This document shows, in pieces, positions 36,710 through 47,263 of a stretch of DNA of 64,000 nucleotides. The position numbers and the translations under genes are program-made. The stretch's first letter is position 1, and the number at the start of each line of letters is the position of its first letter. This DNA is from Corallococcus sp. NCRR (GTDB lineage Bacteria > Myxococcota > Myxococcia > Myxococcales > Myxococcaceae), in assembly GCF_026965535.1 (NCBI RefSeq), contig NZ_CP114039.1:5952001-6016000 (forward strand), read 5' to 3'. Below the pieces are notes generated by a model. It ran no database searches and was not told the DNA's origin. It saw only the letters and a program-made list of their open reading frames with translations.

Positions 36710-38038
36710 ATGCGCAGTGGGTGGCAGTGCCTGCTGTTGCTGTGCCTCCTGACGGGCTGCGCGTCCGTCCGGGTCGTGCGCCTGGACACAGGGCGTGCGG
36801 ATCCGGTCGTCGTGACGCCCCGGGTGGAGGAAGAGGCTCCGCTGGAGGACGCGGAGCTGACGAAGGGCGAGTTCAAGAAGGCCGTTTCGGAGTTCGCACG
36901 GGAGGTCCGGCCGTTCGCGCATCCGCTGCGGGATGCGAGGACGTTGTTCGGCATGCCGGAACGCAGTGGCGTGTTCGGGTACGAAGCGAGCACGCATCGG
37001 ATCCGCCCTCTTGGGGAAGCGGAAGCGCGGGAGCTGCACCTCTTGGACGACGCGTCGGCGGAGCTGACGCGTGCCTATGGGCGCTGGTGCGAGCGCAAGA
37101 AGCAGGGGCGGGACTGCCTGTCGTTGCAGGAGGAGGGGCCGCTGCTCGGAAGCGACGGGCGGTATGCGCTGGCCCTGGCGTTGGCGATGGACTCGGTGTG
37201 GGAGGAGACGGCGGAGGCGCTGCGGGGCGTGGTGAATCCGCAAGCGGTCCTGGCCACCGTGACGGCGTCGGTGACGGTGTACCTGCTGTTGTGGTCATTG
37301 CCCGAGCCCGTGTCCAAGGGCCTCGCGGCGCTGATGACCGCGACGGCCATCGCATATCTGGGCGTGGACACGGTGTGGGGACTGCTGAACGGGTGGTTGA
37401 CGCTGGTGAGGCAGGCGGACCGAGCGCTGACGTTCGACGATTTGCGCGAAGCAGGGGAGGGCTACGGGAAGGTGCTGGGGAGGAACGCCGCGCGGGTCTT
37501 CGTGATGCTGGCCACGGCGGCGGTGGGCAACACGGTGGGGCTCGCGGCTAAGACCCCGGTGCTCCCTGGCTCTGCGCAAGCCGCGCTCGCAGTGGAGGCT
37601 CAGGCGGGCTACTCGTACGCGGGAATCGGAGGTGTGCGGTCCGTGGCCATGACCGCGGAGGGCTTCACCATCGCGCTGGCGCCCAACGCAGTCGCCATGT
37701 CGTCAGACGGTGGCAGCCAGAAGCACCACCTCGCGACTCTCAGGAACAACGTGTCCACGCATCGTGGAGGCCCGTGGACGCCGCGCTTCCAGCGCATCTT
37801 CAAGAAGGCCGGGATGGAGCTGAAGGACGCGGAGAACATCGTCGAGGTCCCGGGCCATCGAGGTCCTCATCCCCAGCGGTACCATGAACTCGTGATGGAG
37901 CGGCTCAACAGCGCCACGGCGAATTGCAGGAAGGTCGAAGACTGCCGTGCGGCTCTGACAAGGGCCCTTGAAATCCTGGCCAGGGACGTCAAGAAGCCTG
38001 GGACAGAACTCAACCTTCTTGTCACCCGAGGCGGCTGA
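36710..38038 (+). CDS. SitA-like polymorphic toxin lipoprotein with AHH nuclease domain, copy 1
   Basis: The 442-residue protein has a lipoprotein signal with lipobox LTGC (C17). A conserved body of ~300 residues contains a hydrophobic hairpin (VTASVTVYLLLWSLPEPVSKGLAALMTATAIAY region, ~185-230) and a glycine/alanine-rich segment. A C-terminal AHH-type His-Me-finger nuclease follows: QKHHLATLRN, then FKKAGMELKDAENIVEVPGH and GPHPQRYHE. In M. xanthus SitA toxins are outer-membrane lipoproteins passed between kin by TraA/B-dependent outer-membrane exchange, killing cells without the matching SitI. The last ~52 residues differ from copy 2 and should set specificity. The immunity gene starts 13 bases downstream. 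Confidence 0.82.
   Translation: MRSGWQCLLLLCLLTGCASVRVVRLDTGRADPVVVTPRVEEEAPLEDAELTKGEFKKAVSEFAREVRPFAHPLRDARTLFGMPERSGVFGYEASTHRIRPLGEAEARELHLLDDASAELTRAYGRWCERKKQGRDCLSLQEEGPLLGSDGRYALALALAMDSVWEETAEALRGVVNPQAVLATVTASVTVYLLLWSLPEPVSKGLAALMTATAIAYLGVDTVWGLLNGWLTLVRQADRALTFDDLREAGEGYGKVLGRNAARVFVMLATAAVGNTVGLAAKTPVLPGSAQAALAVEAQAGYSYAGIGGVRSVAMTAEGFTIALAPNAVAMSSDGGSQKHHLATLRNNVSTHRGGPWTPRFQRIFKKAGMELKDAENIVEVPGHRGPHPQRYHELVMERLNSATANCRKVEDCRAALTRALEILARDVKKPGTELNLLVTRGG
36769..37873 (+). repeat. ~1.1-kb direct repeat, copy 1 (toxin core)
   Basis: This stretch is nearly identical to 38800-39904 (offset 2031). I counted roughly ten single-base differences by eye, such as AAG/CGG at the FKK/FKR codon and CATTGCCC/CCTTGCCC. 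It covers almost all of the toxin gene from just after the lipobox to the GPHP motif. Recent duplication or ongoing gene conversion is the simplest cause. Confidence 0.93.
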
Positions 38039-38051
38039 AAGCCCAGAGCCC

Positions 38052-38618
38052 ATGACACGTCGTTACTTCAAGCTGTCCGAAGACGTTCAGGCTGGGACCT
38101 GGTACCTCGGCGACCCTGTCGATGAGCAAGGCCAGGAGGTCGAAGATCCCTGGCAGTTCCGTGCGGGGCATCCGGTGTCGGTCTCTGGCCGGTTGACCGT
38201 GCCCATTGATCAGCAGGGACGTGCGCTGGACTTCTCGAACGCGGGAGTCGGACTGACGCCGGTTGTCCATGTGAAGGTGGCGTCCATCTTCTCCGAGCTC
38301 GCTCCTGCGGATGTTCAGCTCATTCCCGTCCGCATCAAGGGCATGCCAGACCAGTACGTCATCCTGGTGGCCACGAAGTGCATCCTCTGCATTGATGAGC
38401 CGGCCTCTGCCGTCCAGTTCTGGACCGCTGAAGATGGACTGCCGGAGAAGGTTGGGACGTATTACGCGGTGGATGATCTTCACATCGACGTGAAGAAGGT
38501 CGGCACCACGAAAGTGTTTCGGACCGAGGGCTGGAAAATCGCCCTCATCGTCTCCGAGGACATCAAGCTCGCCCTCGAACGCATCCGCGCCACGGGAATG
38601 CGGTTCACCGAAGTCTGA
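38052..38618 (+). CDS. Imm11 (DUF1629)-family immunity protein, copy 1 (SitI-like)
   Basis: The 188-residue protein starts MTRRYFKLSEDV and fits the Imm11 pattern: YFKL.(E/D)D at the start, W.L.DP.D.QG.E, RAGHPV, then a C-terminal IVSEDIKLALERIRATGM. It should neutralise the toxin encoded 13 bases upstream in the cytoplasm; there is no signal peptide. Its first two thirds are only about half identical to copy 2, but the last ~45 residues are almost the same. Most immunity specificity should thus lie in the N-terminal and middle part. Confidence 0.82.
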   Translation: MTRRYFKLSEDVQAGTWYLGDPVDEQGQEVEDPWQFRAGHPVSVSGRLTVPIDQQGRALDFSNAGVGLTPVVHVKVASIFSELAPADVQLIPVRIKGMPDQYVILVATKCILCIDEPASAVQFWTAEDGLPEKVGTYYAVDDLHIDVKKVGTTKVFRTEGWKIALIVSEDIKLALERIRATGMRFTEV

Positions 38619-38746
38619 CTGCGGGCGTTGCAGGGAAATCTTCAGGGGTGATGGCTCATGCATTGGATAGGTCTACTGTTCCCGGGACTGGTGCTGACGA
38701 GAGCAGGTCGGACCTATGTGGTGATGAAGTGCCCGTAGGTGCGCGG

Positions 38747-40075
38747 ATGCTTCGTGGCTGGCTCTGCCTTCTTCTCCTCCTGACAGGCTGCGCATCCAAC
38801 CGGGTCGTGCGCCTGGACACAGGGCGTGCGGATCCGGTCGTCGTGACGCCCCGGGTGGAGGAAGAGGCTCCGCTGGAGGACGCGGAGCTGACGAAGGGCG
38901 AGTTCAAGCGGGCCGTTTCGGAGTTCGCGCGGGAGGTCCGGCCGTTCGCGCATCCGCTGCGGGATGCGAGGACGTTGTTCGGCATGCCGGAACGCAGTGG
39001 CGTGTTCGGGTACGAAGCGAGCACGCATCGGATCCGCCCTCTTGGGGAAGCGGAAGCGCGGGAGCTGCACCTCTTGGACGACGCGTCGGCGGAGCTGACG
39101 CGTGCCTATGGGCGCTGGTGCGAGCGCAAGAAGCAGGGGCGGGACTGCCTGTCGTTGCAGGAGGAGGGGCCGCTGCTCGGAAGCGACGGGCGGTATGCGC
39201 TGGCCCTGGCGTTGGCGATGGACTCGGTGTGGGAGGAGACGGCGGAGGCGCTGCGGGGGGTGGTGAATCCGCAAGCGGTCCTGGCCACCGTGACGGCGTC
39301 GGTGACGGTGTACCTGCTGTTGTGGTCCTTGCCCGAGCCCGTGTCCAAGGGCCTCGCGGCGCTGATGACCGCGACGGCCATCGCATATCTGGGCGTGGAC
39401 ACGGTGTGGGGACTGCTGAACGGGTGGTTGACGCTGGTGAGGCAGGCGGACCGAGCGCTGACGTTCGACGATTTGCGCGAAGCAGGGGAGGGCTACGGGA
39501 AGGTGCTGGGGAGGAACGCCGCGCGGGTCTTCGTGATGCTGGCCACGGCGGCGGTGGGCAACACGGTGGGGCTCGCGGCGAAGACCCCGGTGCTCCCTGG
39601 CTCTGCGCAAGCCGCGCTCGCAGTGGAGGCTCAGGCGGGCTACTCGTACGCGGGAATCGGAGGTGTGCGGTCCGTAGCCATGACCGCGGAGGGTTTCACC
39701 ATCGCGCTGGCGCCCAACGCAGTCGCCATGTCGTCAGACGGTGGCAGCCAGAAGCACCACCTCGCGACTCTCAGGAACAACGTGTCCACGCATCGTGGAG
39801 GCCCGTGGACGCCGCGCTTCCAGCGCATCTTCAAGAAGGCGGGCATGGAGCTGAAGGACGCGGAGAACGTTGTCGAAGTCCCGGGCCATCGAGGTCCTCA
39901 TCCCGAGGAGTATCACCGCACGGTGTACAAGCGCTTGTACGAGGCGACCGAGGACTGCCGCACGGTGACGACCTGCCGAACGGCAATCGAAGAGGCCCTT
40001 CGGCGATTGGCCAGAGAGGTCGCGACTCCTGGATCCGACCTCAACCTTCTTGTGACGCACGGTGCTCGACCCTGA
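38747..40075 (+). CDS. SitA-like polymorphic toxin lipoprotein with AHH nuclease domain, copy 2
   Basis: This toxin has the same length as copy 1 (442 residues) with its own signal peptide (LRGWLCLLLLLTGC, C15) and a body almost identical to copy 1 through GHRGPHP. After that it diverges: EEYHRTVYKRLYEATEDCRTV... against QRYHELVMERLNSATANCRKV. The HH and GPHP..YH nuclease residues are kept, so both copies should be active. A frame open to 38648 exists, but the lipoprotein signal fixes the start at 38747. Just upstream is a relic of the 3' end of the TPR gene. The immunity gene follows after eight bases. Confidence 0.82.
   Translation: MLRGWLCLLLLLTGCASNRVVRLDTGRADPVVVTPRVEEEAPLEDAELTKGEFKRAVSEFAREVRPFAHPLRDARTLFGMPERSGVFGYEASTHRIRPLGEAEARELHLLDDASAELTRAYGRWCERKKQGRDCLSLQEEGPLLGSDGRYALALALAMDSVWEETAEALRGVVNPQAVLATVTASVTVYLLLWSLPEPVSKGLAALMTATAIAYLGVDTVWGLLNGWLTLVRQADRALTFDDLREAGEGYGKVLGRNAARVFVMLATAAVGNTVGLAAKTPVLPGSAQAALAVEAQAGYSYAGIGGVRSVAMTAEGFTIALAPNAVAMSSDGGSQKHHLATLRNNVSTHRGGPWTPRFQRIFKKAGMELKDAENVVEVPGHRGPHPEEYHRTVYKRLYEATEDCRTVTTCRTAIEEALRRLAREVATPGSDLNLLVTHGARP
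38800..39904 (+). repeat. ~1.1-kb direct repeat, copy 2 (toxin core)
   Basis: Partner of 36769-37873. Both ends of the identity fall inside the coding sequence, leaving separate signal peptides upstream and separate toxin tails downstream. Confidence 0.93.
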
Positions 40076-40083
40076 CTGTCGCC

Positions 40084-40650
40084 ATGACCTCACGATTCTT
40101 TGAATTGTCGGATGACGCTTCTTGGCCCGGGCGCTGGCACCTGGATGACCCCATGGATACAGGTCTGCAGGAACTGGAGGATGCCCGGATCTTCAATCGC
40201 GGGCATCGCGTGCCGATCGAAGGGCGCCTTCGGATCCCTGTCGAACAGCCCGGACAGGCGCTCGACTTCACCCAGACCGCGTCGATGGTTCCGGTGGTCG
40301 GTCGTCGTGTCGCCGCGATTTTCACGGACATGGCCCCCAATGACGTTCAGTTCGTTCTCGCCAACGTCGAAGGGGAAGAAGATCCCTTCCGAATCCTGGT
40401 GGCGACCCGGCTGATCCGCTGCATCGACGAGTCGCGCTCGAAGGTCCAATTCTGGACCGCCGAGAATGGACTGCCTGAGAAGGTCGGGAAGTACTACGCC
40501 GTGGACGACCTGCACATCGATCCAACCCGGGTTGGAGAGTCCAAGGTGTTCCGGCTGGAGGGATGGGCTGGGACCCTCATCGTCTCGGAGGACATCAAGC
40601 TCGCCCTGGAACGCATTCGCGCCACGGGAATGCGGTTCACTGAAGTGTGA
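40084..40650 (+). CDS. Imm11 (DUF1629)-family immunity protein, copy 2 (SitI-like)
   Basis: The 188-residue protein begins MTSRFFELSDDASWPGRW and has the same architecture and length as copy 1, with FNRGHRVPIEGR, QPGQALDFTQ and the shared tail SEDIKLALERIRATGM. The middle differs strongly from copy 1 (VLANVEGEEDPFRILVATR against VRIKGMPDQYVILVATK). It is expected to protect against the toxin of copy 2, eight bases upstream, and probably not against copy 1. It is cytoplasmic with no signal peptide. Confidence 0.82.
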   Translation: MTSRFFELSDDASWPGRWHLDDPMDTGLQELEDARIFNRGHRVPIEGRLRIPVEQPGQALDFTQTASMVPVVGRRVAAIFTDMAPNDVQFVLANVEGEEDPFRILVATRLIRCIDESRSKVQFWTAENGLPEKVGKYYAVDDLHIDPTRVGESKVFRLEGWAGTLIVSEDIKLALERIRATGMRFTEV

Positions 40651-40687
40651 TTGTCGCGCCGTGCCTGGAGTCCGAGGGGGGAAACCC

Positions 40688-41149
40688 ATGCTGCGCCTGT
40701 GCGGTCTGCTGGTCCTGACGCTGACGCTCGCGTGCGCTGAACGCCCGCCTCCGCCTGCTCCCCGGACCTGGCCGCGCTCCCAGAACTCCGGGCTCGGCAC
40801 CGTGACGTCGGTGGAGCGCGTTCACATCACCCAGGGCTTCCAGGTCCTTCGCGGCGCGACGCTAGAAGAGGTCACCGTCCACGAAGGATTGTTGATCAAG
40901 CTCCAGGACCTGAGTCCGGTGGAATTCCTGCCCCGTGCCATGTCGCCCCCTTCGCTAGTGCTGGGGGACAGCTTCGCGGAGATGATCGACGGCCTCGACT
41001 GCGGCGTCTGTCCCCAGGGCCAGACCTGCACCGCGGACAACACCTGCTGCACGCCCGCGACCTGCGCCTCGCTGGGCCGCTCCTGCGGAACCGTGGTTCC
41101 GGACGGCTGCGGCCATGCGCTCGACTGCGGTGCCTGCCCCGTCCGCTGA
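40688..41149 (+). CDS. Cysteine-rich putative lipoprotein
   Basis: The 153-residue product has a lipoprotein-type signal (CGLLVLTLTLACAE, Cys ~16), a ~90-residue middle of mixed character and a Cys-rich C-terminal module (CGVCPQGQTC, NTCCTPATCASLG, GHALDCGACP) with a dozen cysteines. The module resembles small disulphide-knotted repeats of surface proteins. A purine-rich GAGGGGGGA precedes the ATG. It lies 37 bases after the second immunity gene on the same strand. It may be an unrelated surface lipoprotein or a passenger of the toxin locus. Confidence 0.75.
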   Translation: MLRLCGLLVLTLTLACAERPPPPAPRTWPRSQNSGLGTVTSVERVHITQGFQVLRGATLEEVTVHEGLLIKLQDLSPVEFLPRAMSPPSLVLGDSFAEMIDGLDCGVCPQGQTCTADNTCCTPATCASLGRSCGTVVPDGCGHALDCGACPVR

Positions 41150-41176
41150 CCGCCCGGGCTCACCGTGCCCGGGCGG
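41150..41176. terminator. Bidirectional terminator-like hairpin
   Basis: CCGCCCGGGC and GCCCGGGCGG form a perfect 10-bp stem with the seven-base loop TCACCGT. It sits directly after the lipoprotein gene stop and 18 bases past the lexA stop on the other strand, so it can serve both convergent genes. Confidence 0.65.
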
Positions 41177-41193
41177 AGGTGCCATGAACTGCT

Positions 41194-41862
41194 TTACGTC
41201 CGGCCGCCCTGCAGCTTCCGGTACACGCCCACCACCTGCCCCAGAATCATCGTGGAGCGGAAGTCCGAGCGGTTCACGTAGATGGGCTGCATCGTCGCGT
41301 TCGCCGGCTGGAAGCGGATGCGGTCCTGCTCCGGGTAGTAGCGCTTCACCGTGGCCTCGTCCTCGATGAGCGCCACGACGATCTCCCCCGGCTGCGCCGA
41401 CGGCGTCTTCTTCACGAAGAGGTAGTCCCCGTCGTGGATGCCGTCGTCGATCATCGACTGGCCCTTGACCCTCAGCGCGAACACCTCCCGGCCGTTCACC
41501 CCGCCCAGGAGGAAGCTGTCGATCTTGACCGAGTCCTCCATGTGCTCCTGCGCCAGCGCCGGCGCACCCGCCGCCACCTTGCCCAGGAGGGGGATCTCGA
41601 TCATGCCGGAGTCCCGGCTCTTCATCCCCAGGCCCAGGAGCAGCCTCGCCCGCTTGGTGGGCACCAGCGAGCGGCTCTGCTGCTCGCCCCGCGTCAGGTA
41701 ACCCTTGCGCTCCAGGGCCTTCAGGTGATCGTTCACCCCGTTGGTCGACCGGATGTCCATGTGCTCCCCAATCTCCCGGATGGTCGGGGGGAAGCCTCGG
41801 ACCTCCGTCTCCTTCACGATGAAGGTCAGGATTTCGCGCTGGCGCTCCGTGAGCTCTTCCAT
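41194..41862 (-). CDS. lexA: LexA repressor
   Basis: The 222-residue SOS repressor has an N-terminal winged helix ([32 protein letters not shown]), the autocleavage site Ala-Gly in [10 protein letters not shown], the catalytic Ser in [11 protein letters not shown] and the catalytic Lys in [15 protein letters not shown] lies seven bases before the ATG. It represses DNA-damage genes and is cleaved when RecA is activated. A LexA box lies 74 bases upstream within its own promoter region, so it should regulate itself. The gene is divergent from the tmoK-like gene. Confidence 0.97.
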   Translation of the reverse strand: MEELTERQREILTFIVKETEVRGFPPTIREIGEHMDIRSTNGVNDHLKALERKGYLTRGEQQSRSLVPTKRARLLLGLGMKSRDSGMIEIPLLGKVAAGAPALAQEHMEDSVKIDSFLLGGVNGREVFALRVKGQSMIDDGIHDGDYLFVKKTPSAQPGEIVVALIEDEATVKRYYPEQDRIRFQPANATMQPIYVNRSDFRSTMILGQVVGVYRKLQGGRT

Positions 41863-41935
41863 GGCCGCACTCCTTCGCTCGGTCGCCCGCCTGCTCTGGC
41901 GGTGATGGGCAACAGAATTTCAGTGGCCCATGCTC

Positions 41936-41952
41936 CCTGAACATACGTGTAG
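41936..41952 (-). promoter_or_regulatory. LexA box upstream of lexA
   Basis: Read on the minus strand the 17-mer is CTACACGTATGTTCAGG. It matches 16 of 17 positions of the M. xanthus LexA motif CTRHAMRYBYGTTCAGS as I recall it. A second TGTTCAG on the plus strand at 41961-41967 faces it. Confidence 0.8.
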
Positions 41953-41958
41953 AGTCAA
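41953..41958 (-). promoter_or_regulatory. -35 element of the lexA promoter
   Basis: On the minus strand TTGACT directly abuts the LexA box, which would then fill the -35/-10 spacer, an ideal position for repression. I find no clear -10 hexamer. Confidence 0.45.
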
Positions 41959-42057
41959 TCTGTTCAGTACCCCCACCCATACCCGCCGTGCTGCCCCCAC
42001 CCGGCCCTCTCGCGGCTTGAGGAGGCGCGTTGATCTCGGCGTACACTTGGCGCCGCC

Positions 42058-45000
42058 GTGTCCGACCTCCGCCATACGCTGCTCTTCGTCGATGACGAGG
42101 CCGACGTCCTGGACATCCTCAGCCGGATGTTCCAGCGACGCTACCGCGTCCTCACCGCCCCCCACGGCAAGGCAGCCCTGGAAATCCTGCGAACCGAGTC
42201 CGTGGACGTGCTCGTCACGGACCAGCGCATGCCGGAGATGACCGGCATCGACCTGGTCAACGCCGCCAGGGCCGAGGGCATCGACGTCACGACGCTCCTG
42301 CTCACCGCCTATACGGACCCGCAGGACATCATCGCGGCCATCAACCAGGGCCAGGTGTACCGCTACGTCACCAAGCCCTGGGACGTGAACGACCTGCTCA
42401 TCACCGTGAAGAACGCGGTGGAGTTCGCCCAGCTCAAGAAGGACAAGGAGAAGCTCATCCGCCAGTTGCACCAGCGGGTGGAGGCCCTCTTCGTCCTCTA
42501 CGAGGTCAGCCGCGCCAGCGCGAACGACCCGGCCAGCTACGACGCCATCATCGACCGCGTGCTCACCGCCGTGGCCCGCGTGCTGCCGTACGACTGCGGC
42601 GCGGCCCTCATCGCGCCGGACGGCCAGCGGGGCGCCACGCTGCGCCTGCGCTGCGTGGGCAACGTGGGGGAAGAGGCGCTGCTGGGCGTCAAGGAGTCCA
42701 TGCTCGGCGCGTACCGCAAGAGCAGCGGCCTGACGCTTCCGGAGGACCGGGTCATCACCCGCGTCACCGGCACCACCACCCAGGACTCCGCGTCCCCCGT
42801 CGTCTACCCCAACCAGCTCACGGTGAACCTCACCGCCGCGGGCAAGCCCGTGGGCATGCTGTCGCTGTTCTCCCACCGCGCGGACGCGTTCACGGAGGAC
42901 GACGGGCTCTTGCTGGACGTGCTCGCCAACCAGACGGCGGACGCCATCCAGTCGCTGCGCTCCGCGGAGGAAGAGGCCCGCCACCGCATGGAGCGCATGG
43001 TCGCGTCCATGGCGGACGGCGTGGTGCTCACCGACGAGAAGAACGACATCGTGGTGATGAACCCCGCGGCCCGCCGCATCCTGCACGCGGGAGAGGAGGG
43101 GCAGGGGCCCTCCAACCGGCTCCTGGAGGAGCGCCTGGGCTTCCAGCCGTTCCAGTTGGTCCGAAACCTGGAGTACAGCGGCCACCAGGTGCTGCGCGAG
43201 GACGTGAAGCTCTTCGACCGCACCGTGCAGACCACCGTGACGCCCGTCAACGACGCGCGCGGCACCCTGCGCGGCGTGTGCGTGGTGCTGCGCGACATCA
43301 CCGACCAGAAGCGGCTGGAGGAGCGCAAGGACACCTTCGTCTCCATGGTGAGCCACGAGCTGCGCACGCCGCTCACCTCCATCACCGGCGCGCTGGACCT
43401 GGTCCTCAACCGGATGGCGGGGGACATCAACGAGCGGCAGCACCGCTACCTGTCGCTCGCCAAGGACTCCGCGGAGAAGCTCAACAGCATCGTGGACGAC
43501 CTGCTGGACCTGTCGAAGTACGCGCAGGGCCGGCTGAAGATGAGCTTCGAGCGCATCTACCTGGAGGAACTCGTCCAGCGCGTGGTGGAGAAGTACGGGC
43601 CCGCCTTCGCGGAGAAGCGCATCCGCGTGGTGCCGCTGCTGCCGCAGCACCCGCTGCGCGCCATGGTGGACCCCAACCGCGTGAACCAGGTGCTCAACAA
43701 CCTGCTCAACAACGCGGTGAAGTTCACGCCGGAGGGCGGCGAGGTGCGCGTGGAGCTGCGCGCCACGTCCAGCCTGCCCGGCTACGTGGTGCTCTCCTGC
43801 TGGAACAGCGGCGACCCCATCCCGGAAGAGAGCCTGGAGCGCATCTTCGACCGCTTCGAGCAGGCCCGCACGCAGGCCAACCGCACCGTGCGCGGCACCG
43901 GCCTGGGCCTGCCCATCTGCCGCAACATCGTGGAGGCCCACGGCGGCCGCATCTGGTCCGAGCCGTCCCAGACGGGCGTGCGCTTCATCGCCGTGCTCCC
44001 CACGGAGCCGCCCCAGGACGTGCTGTCCCAGGCGGCCGTGGACACGCTCTTGCCGGCGCCGCAGCCCATCCGCGCGGACTCGCGCGGCAAGGTGCTCATC
44101 ATCGAGGGCGAGCCCGAGGTGGGCCACATCATGAAGGCGCTGCTCGGCGCCCGGGGCTACCGGGTGCGTCTGGCGGCCTCCGCCGAGGAGGGGCTGTCCG
44201 CCGCCCGCAACCTCCACCCGGATGTGGTGCTGGTGTCGGTGCGCCTGCCGGACGTGGACGGCCTGCGGCTGGCGGAGATCCTCCGGAATGATCCGGAGAC
44301 GCGCCGCTCGCCGCTGCTGCTCACGTCCGCGTTCGACGAGCGCCAGCGCGCCTTCCGGGCCGGCGCGGACGCGTTCCTCGTGCGCCCCCTTGCGGGCGAC
44401 AAGCTGCTCGCCACGGTGGACTCGCTCGCGCGGGGCCGCGCCGGGGCGCAGCACGGACGCGTGCTGGTGGTGGATGACGACGTGAAGATCGCCTTCATCT
44501 GCCGCGAGGTCCTGGAGGGCCTGGGCTTCGAGGTCGGCGTCGCGCACAGCGTGGAGGAGGGCCGGCGTTCGCTGCGCGAGCGCAGGCCGGACGCGGTGCT
44601 CCTGGACGTCACGCTGCCGGACGGCGACGGGTTCGCGTTCCTGGAGGAGATCAAGGCCGAGCGCGCTTCCGGCCACATCTCCGTCATCTTCATCTCCGCG
44701 CGCACGGAGACGTCGTCCAAGGTCCGGGCGCTGAAGCTGGGCGGGGACGACTACATCACCAAGCCCTTCGACGCGCTGGAGCTGGGCGCGCGCGTAGAGA
44801 GCATGCTGCGGCGCAAGGAGCAGGAGCTGTCCTCGTCGCCCACCACGCAGCTGCCCGGCTCCACCGCCATCGAGCGCGAGGTGCAGCGCCGCCTGGGTGC
44901 GCGCCAGCCGTTCGCGTTCTGCTACCTGGACCTGGACAACCTCAAGGCCTACAACGACTACTACGGCTTCGCGAAGGCGGACGGCGTGGTGCGCCAGACG

Positions 45001-45392
45001 GGCGACCTGATGCGGGAGGTCTTCCAGCAGGAAGGCGCCCCGGGGGACTTCCTGGGCCACGTGGCCGGGGACGACTTCGTCTTCATCACCTCCGTGGAGT
45101 CCGTGGACCGGGTGTGCCAGCGGGCCATCGAGCAGTTCGACCGCATCATCCCGCTCTACTACGACCGGCAGGACCGGGAGCGCGGCCACATCGAGGCGGA
45201 GGACCGCTTCGGGGAGAAGCGCGAGTTCCCCATCATGAGCGTGTCCGTCGTGGCGGTGATGACGGACGGCGTGTCGCACGACCACGCGGAGCTGGCGCGC
45301 CGGGCCGCCGACATGAAGAAGAAGGCGAAGGCGATCTCCGGCTCCGTCTTCCTGCGCAGTGACTTAGAGCGCGTGGTCCGGTCCGTCACCGG

Positions 45393-45396
<4 letters not shown>
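42058..45396 (+). CDS. tmoK: Hybrid histidine kinase with three receivers and a degenerate GGDEF domain (TmoK-like)
   Basis: The 1112-residue cytoplasmic protein starts at GTG. Domains in order: receiver with D55 (VTDQRMPE, VTKPWD); GAF-like (~140-300); PAS-like (~310-420); HisKA with H433 (VSHELRTPLTS); ATPase (LLNNAVKFTPEGG, GTGLGLPICRN); a receiver whose acceptor is replaced by S727 (VVLVSVRLPD); a canonical receiver with D850 (VLLDVTLPD); and a GGDEF-like domain whose motif is AGDDF at 1003-1007, so probably inactive as a cyclase. This layout and its place divergent from lexA match TmoK of M. xanthus, a kinase with an inactive GGDEF domain needed for type IV pili-dependent motility. The assignment rests on memory of that locus. 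Confidence 0.85.
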
Positions 45397-47231
<1,835 letters not shown>

Positions 47232-47263
47232 AGCCCGGCGCGTGTGGTAGCTAGGGCCATCGC

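Noticed and set aside
41920-45285. 1121-codon open frame antisense to the TmoK-like kinase
   Set aside because: Opposite frame of a clearly conserved multi-domain kinase; composition dominated by His, Arg, Val and Leu as expected from GC-bias shadows.
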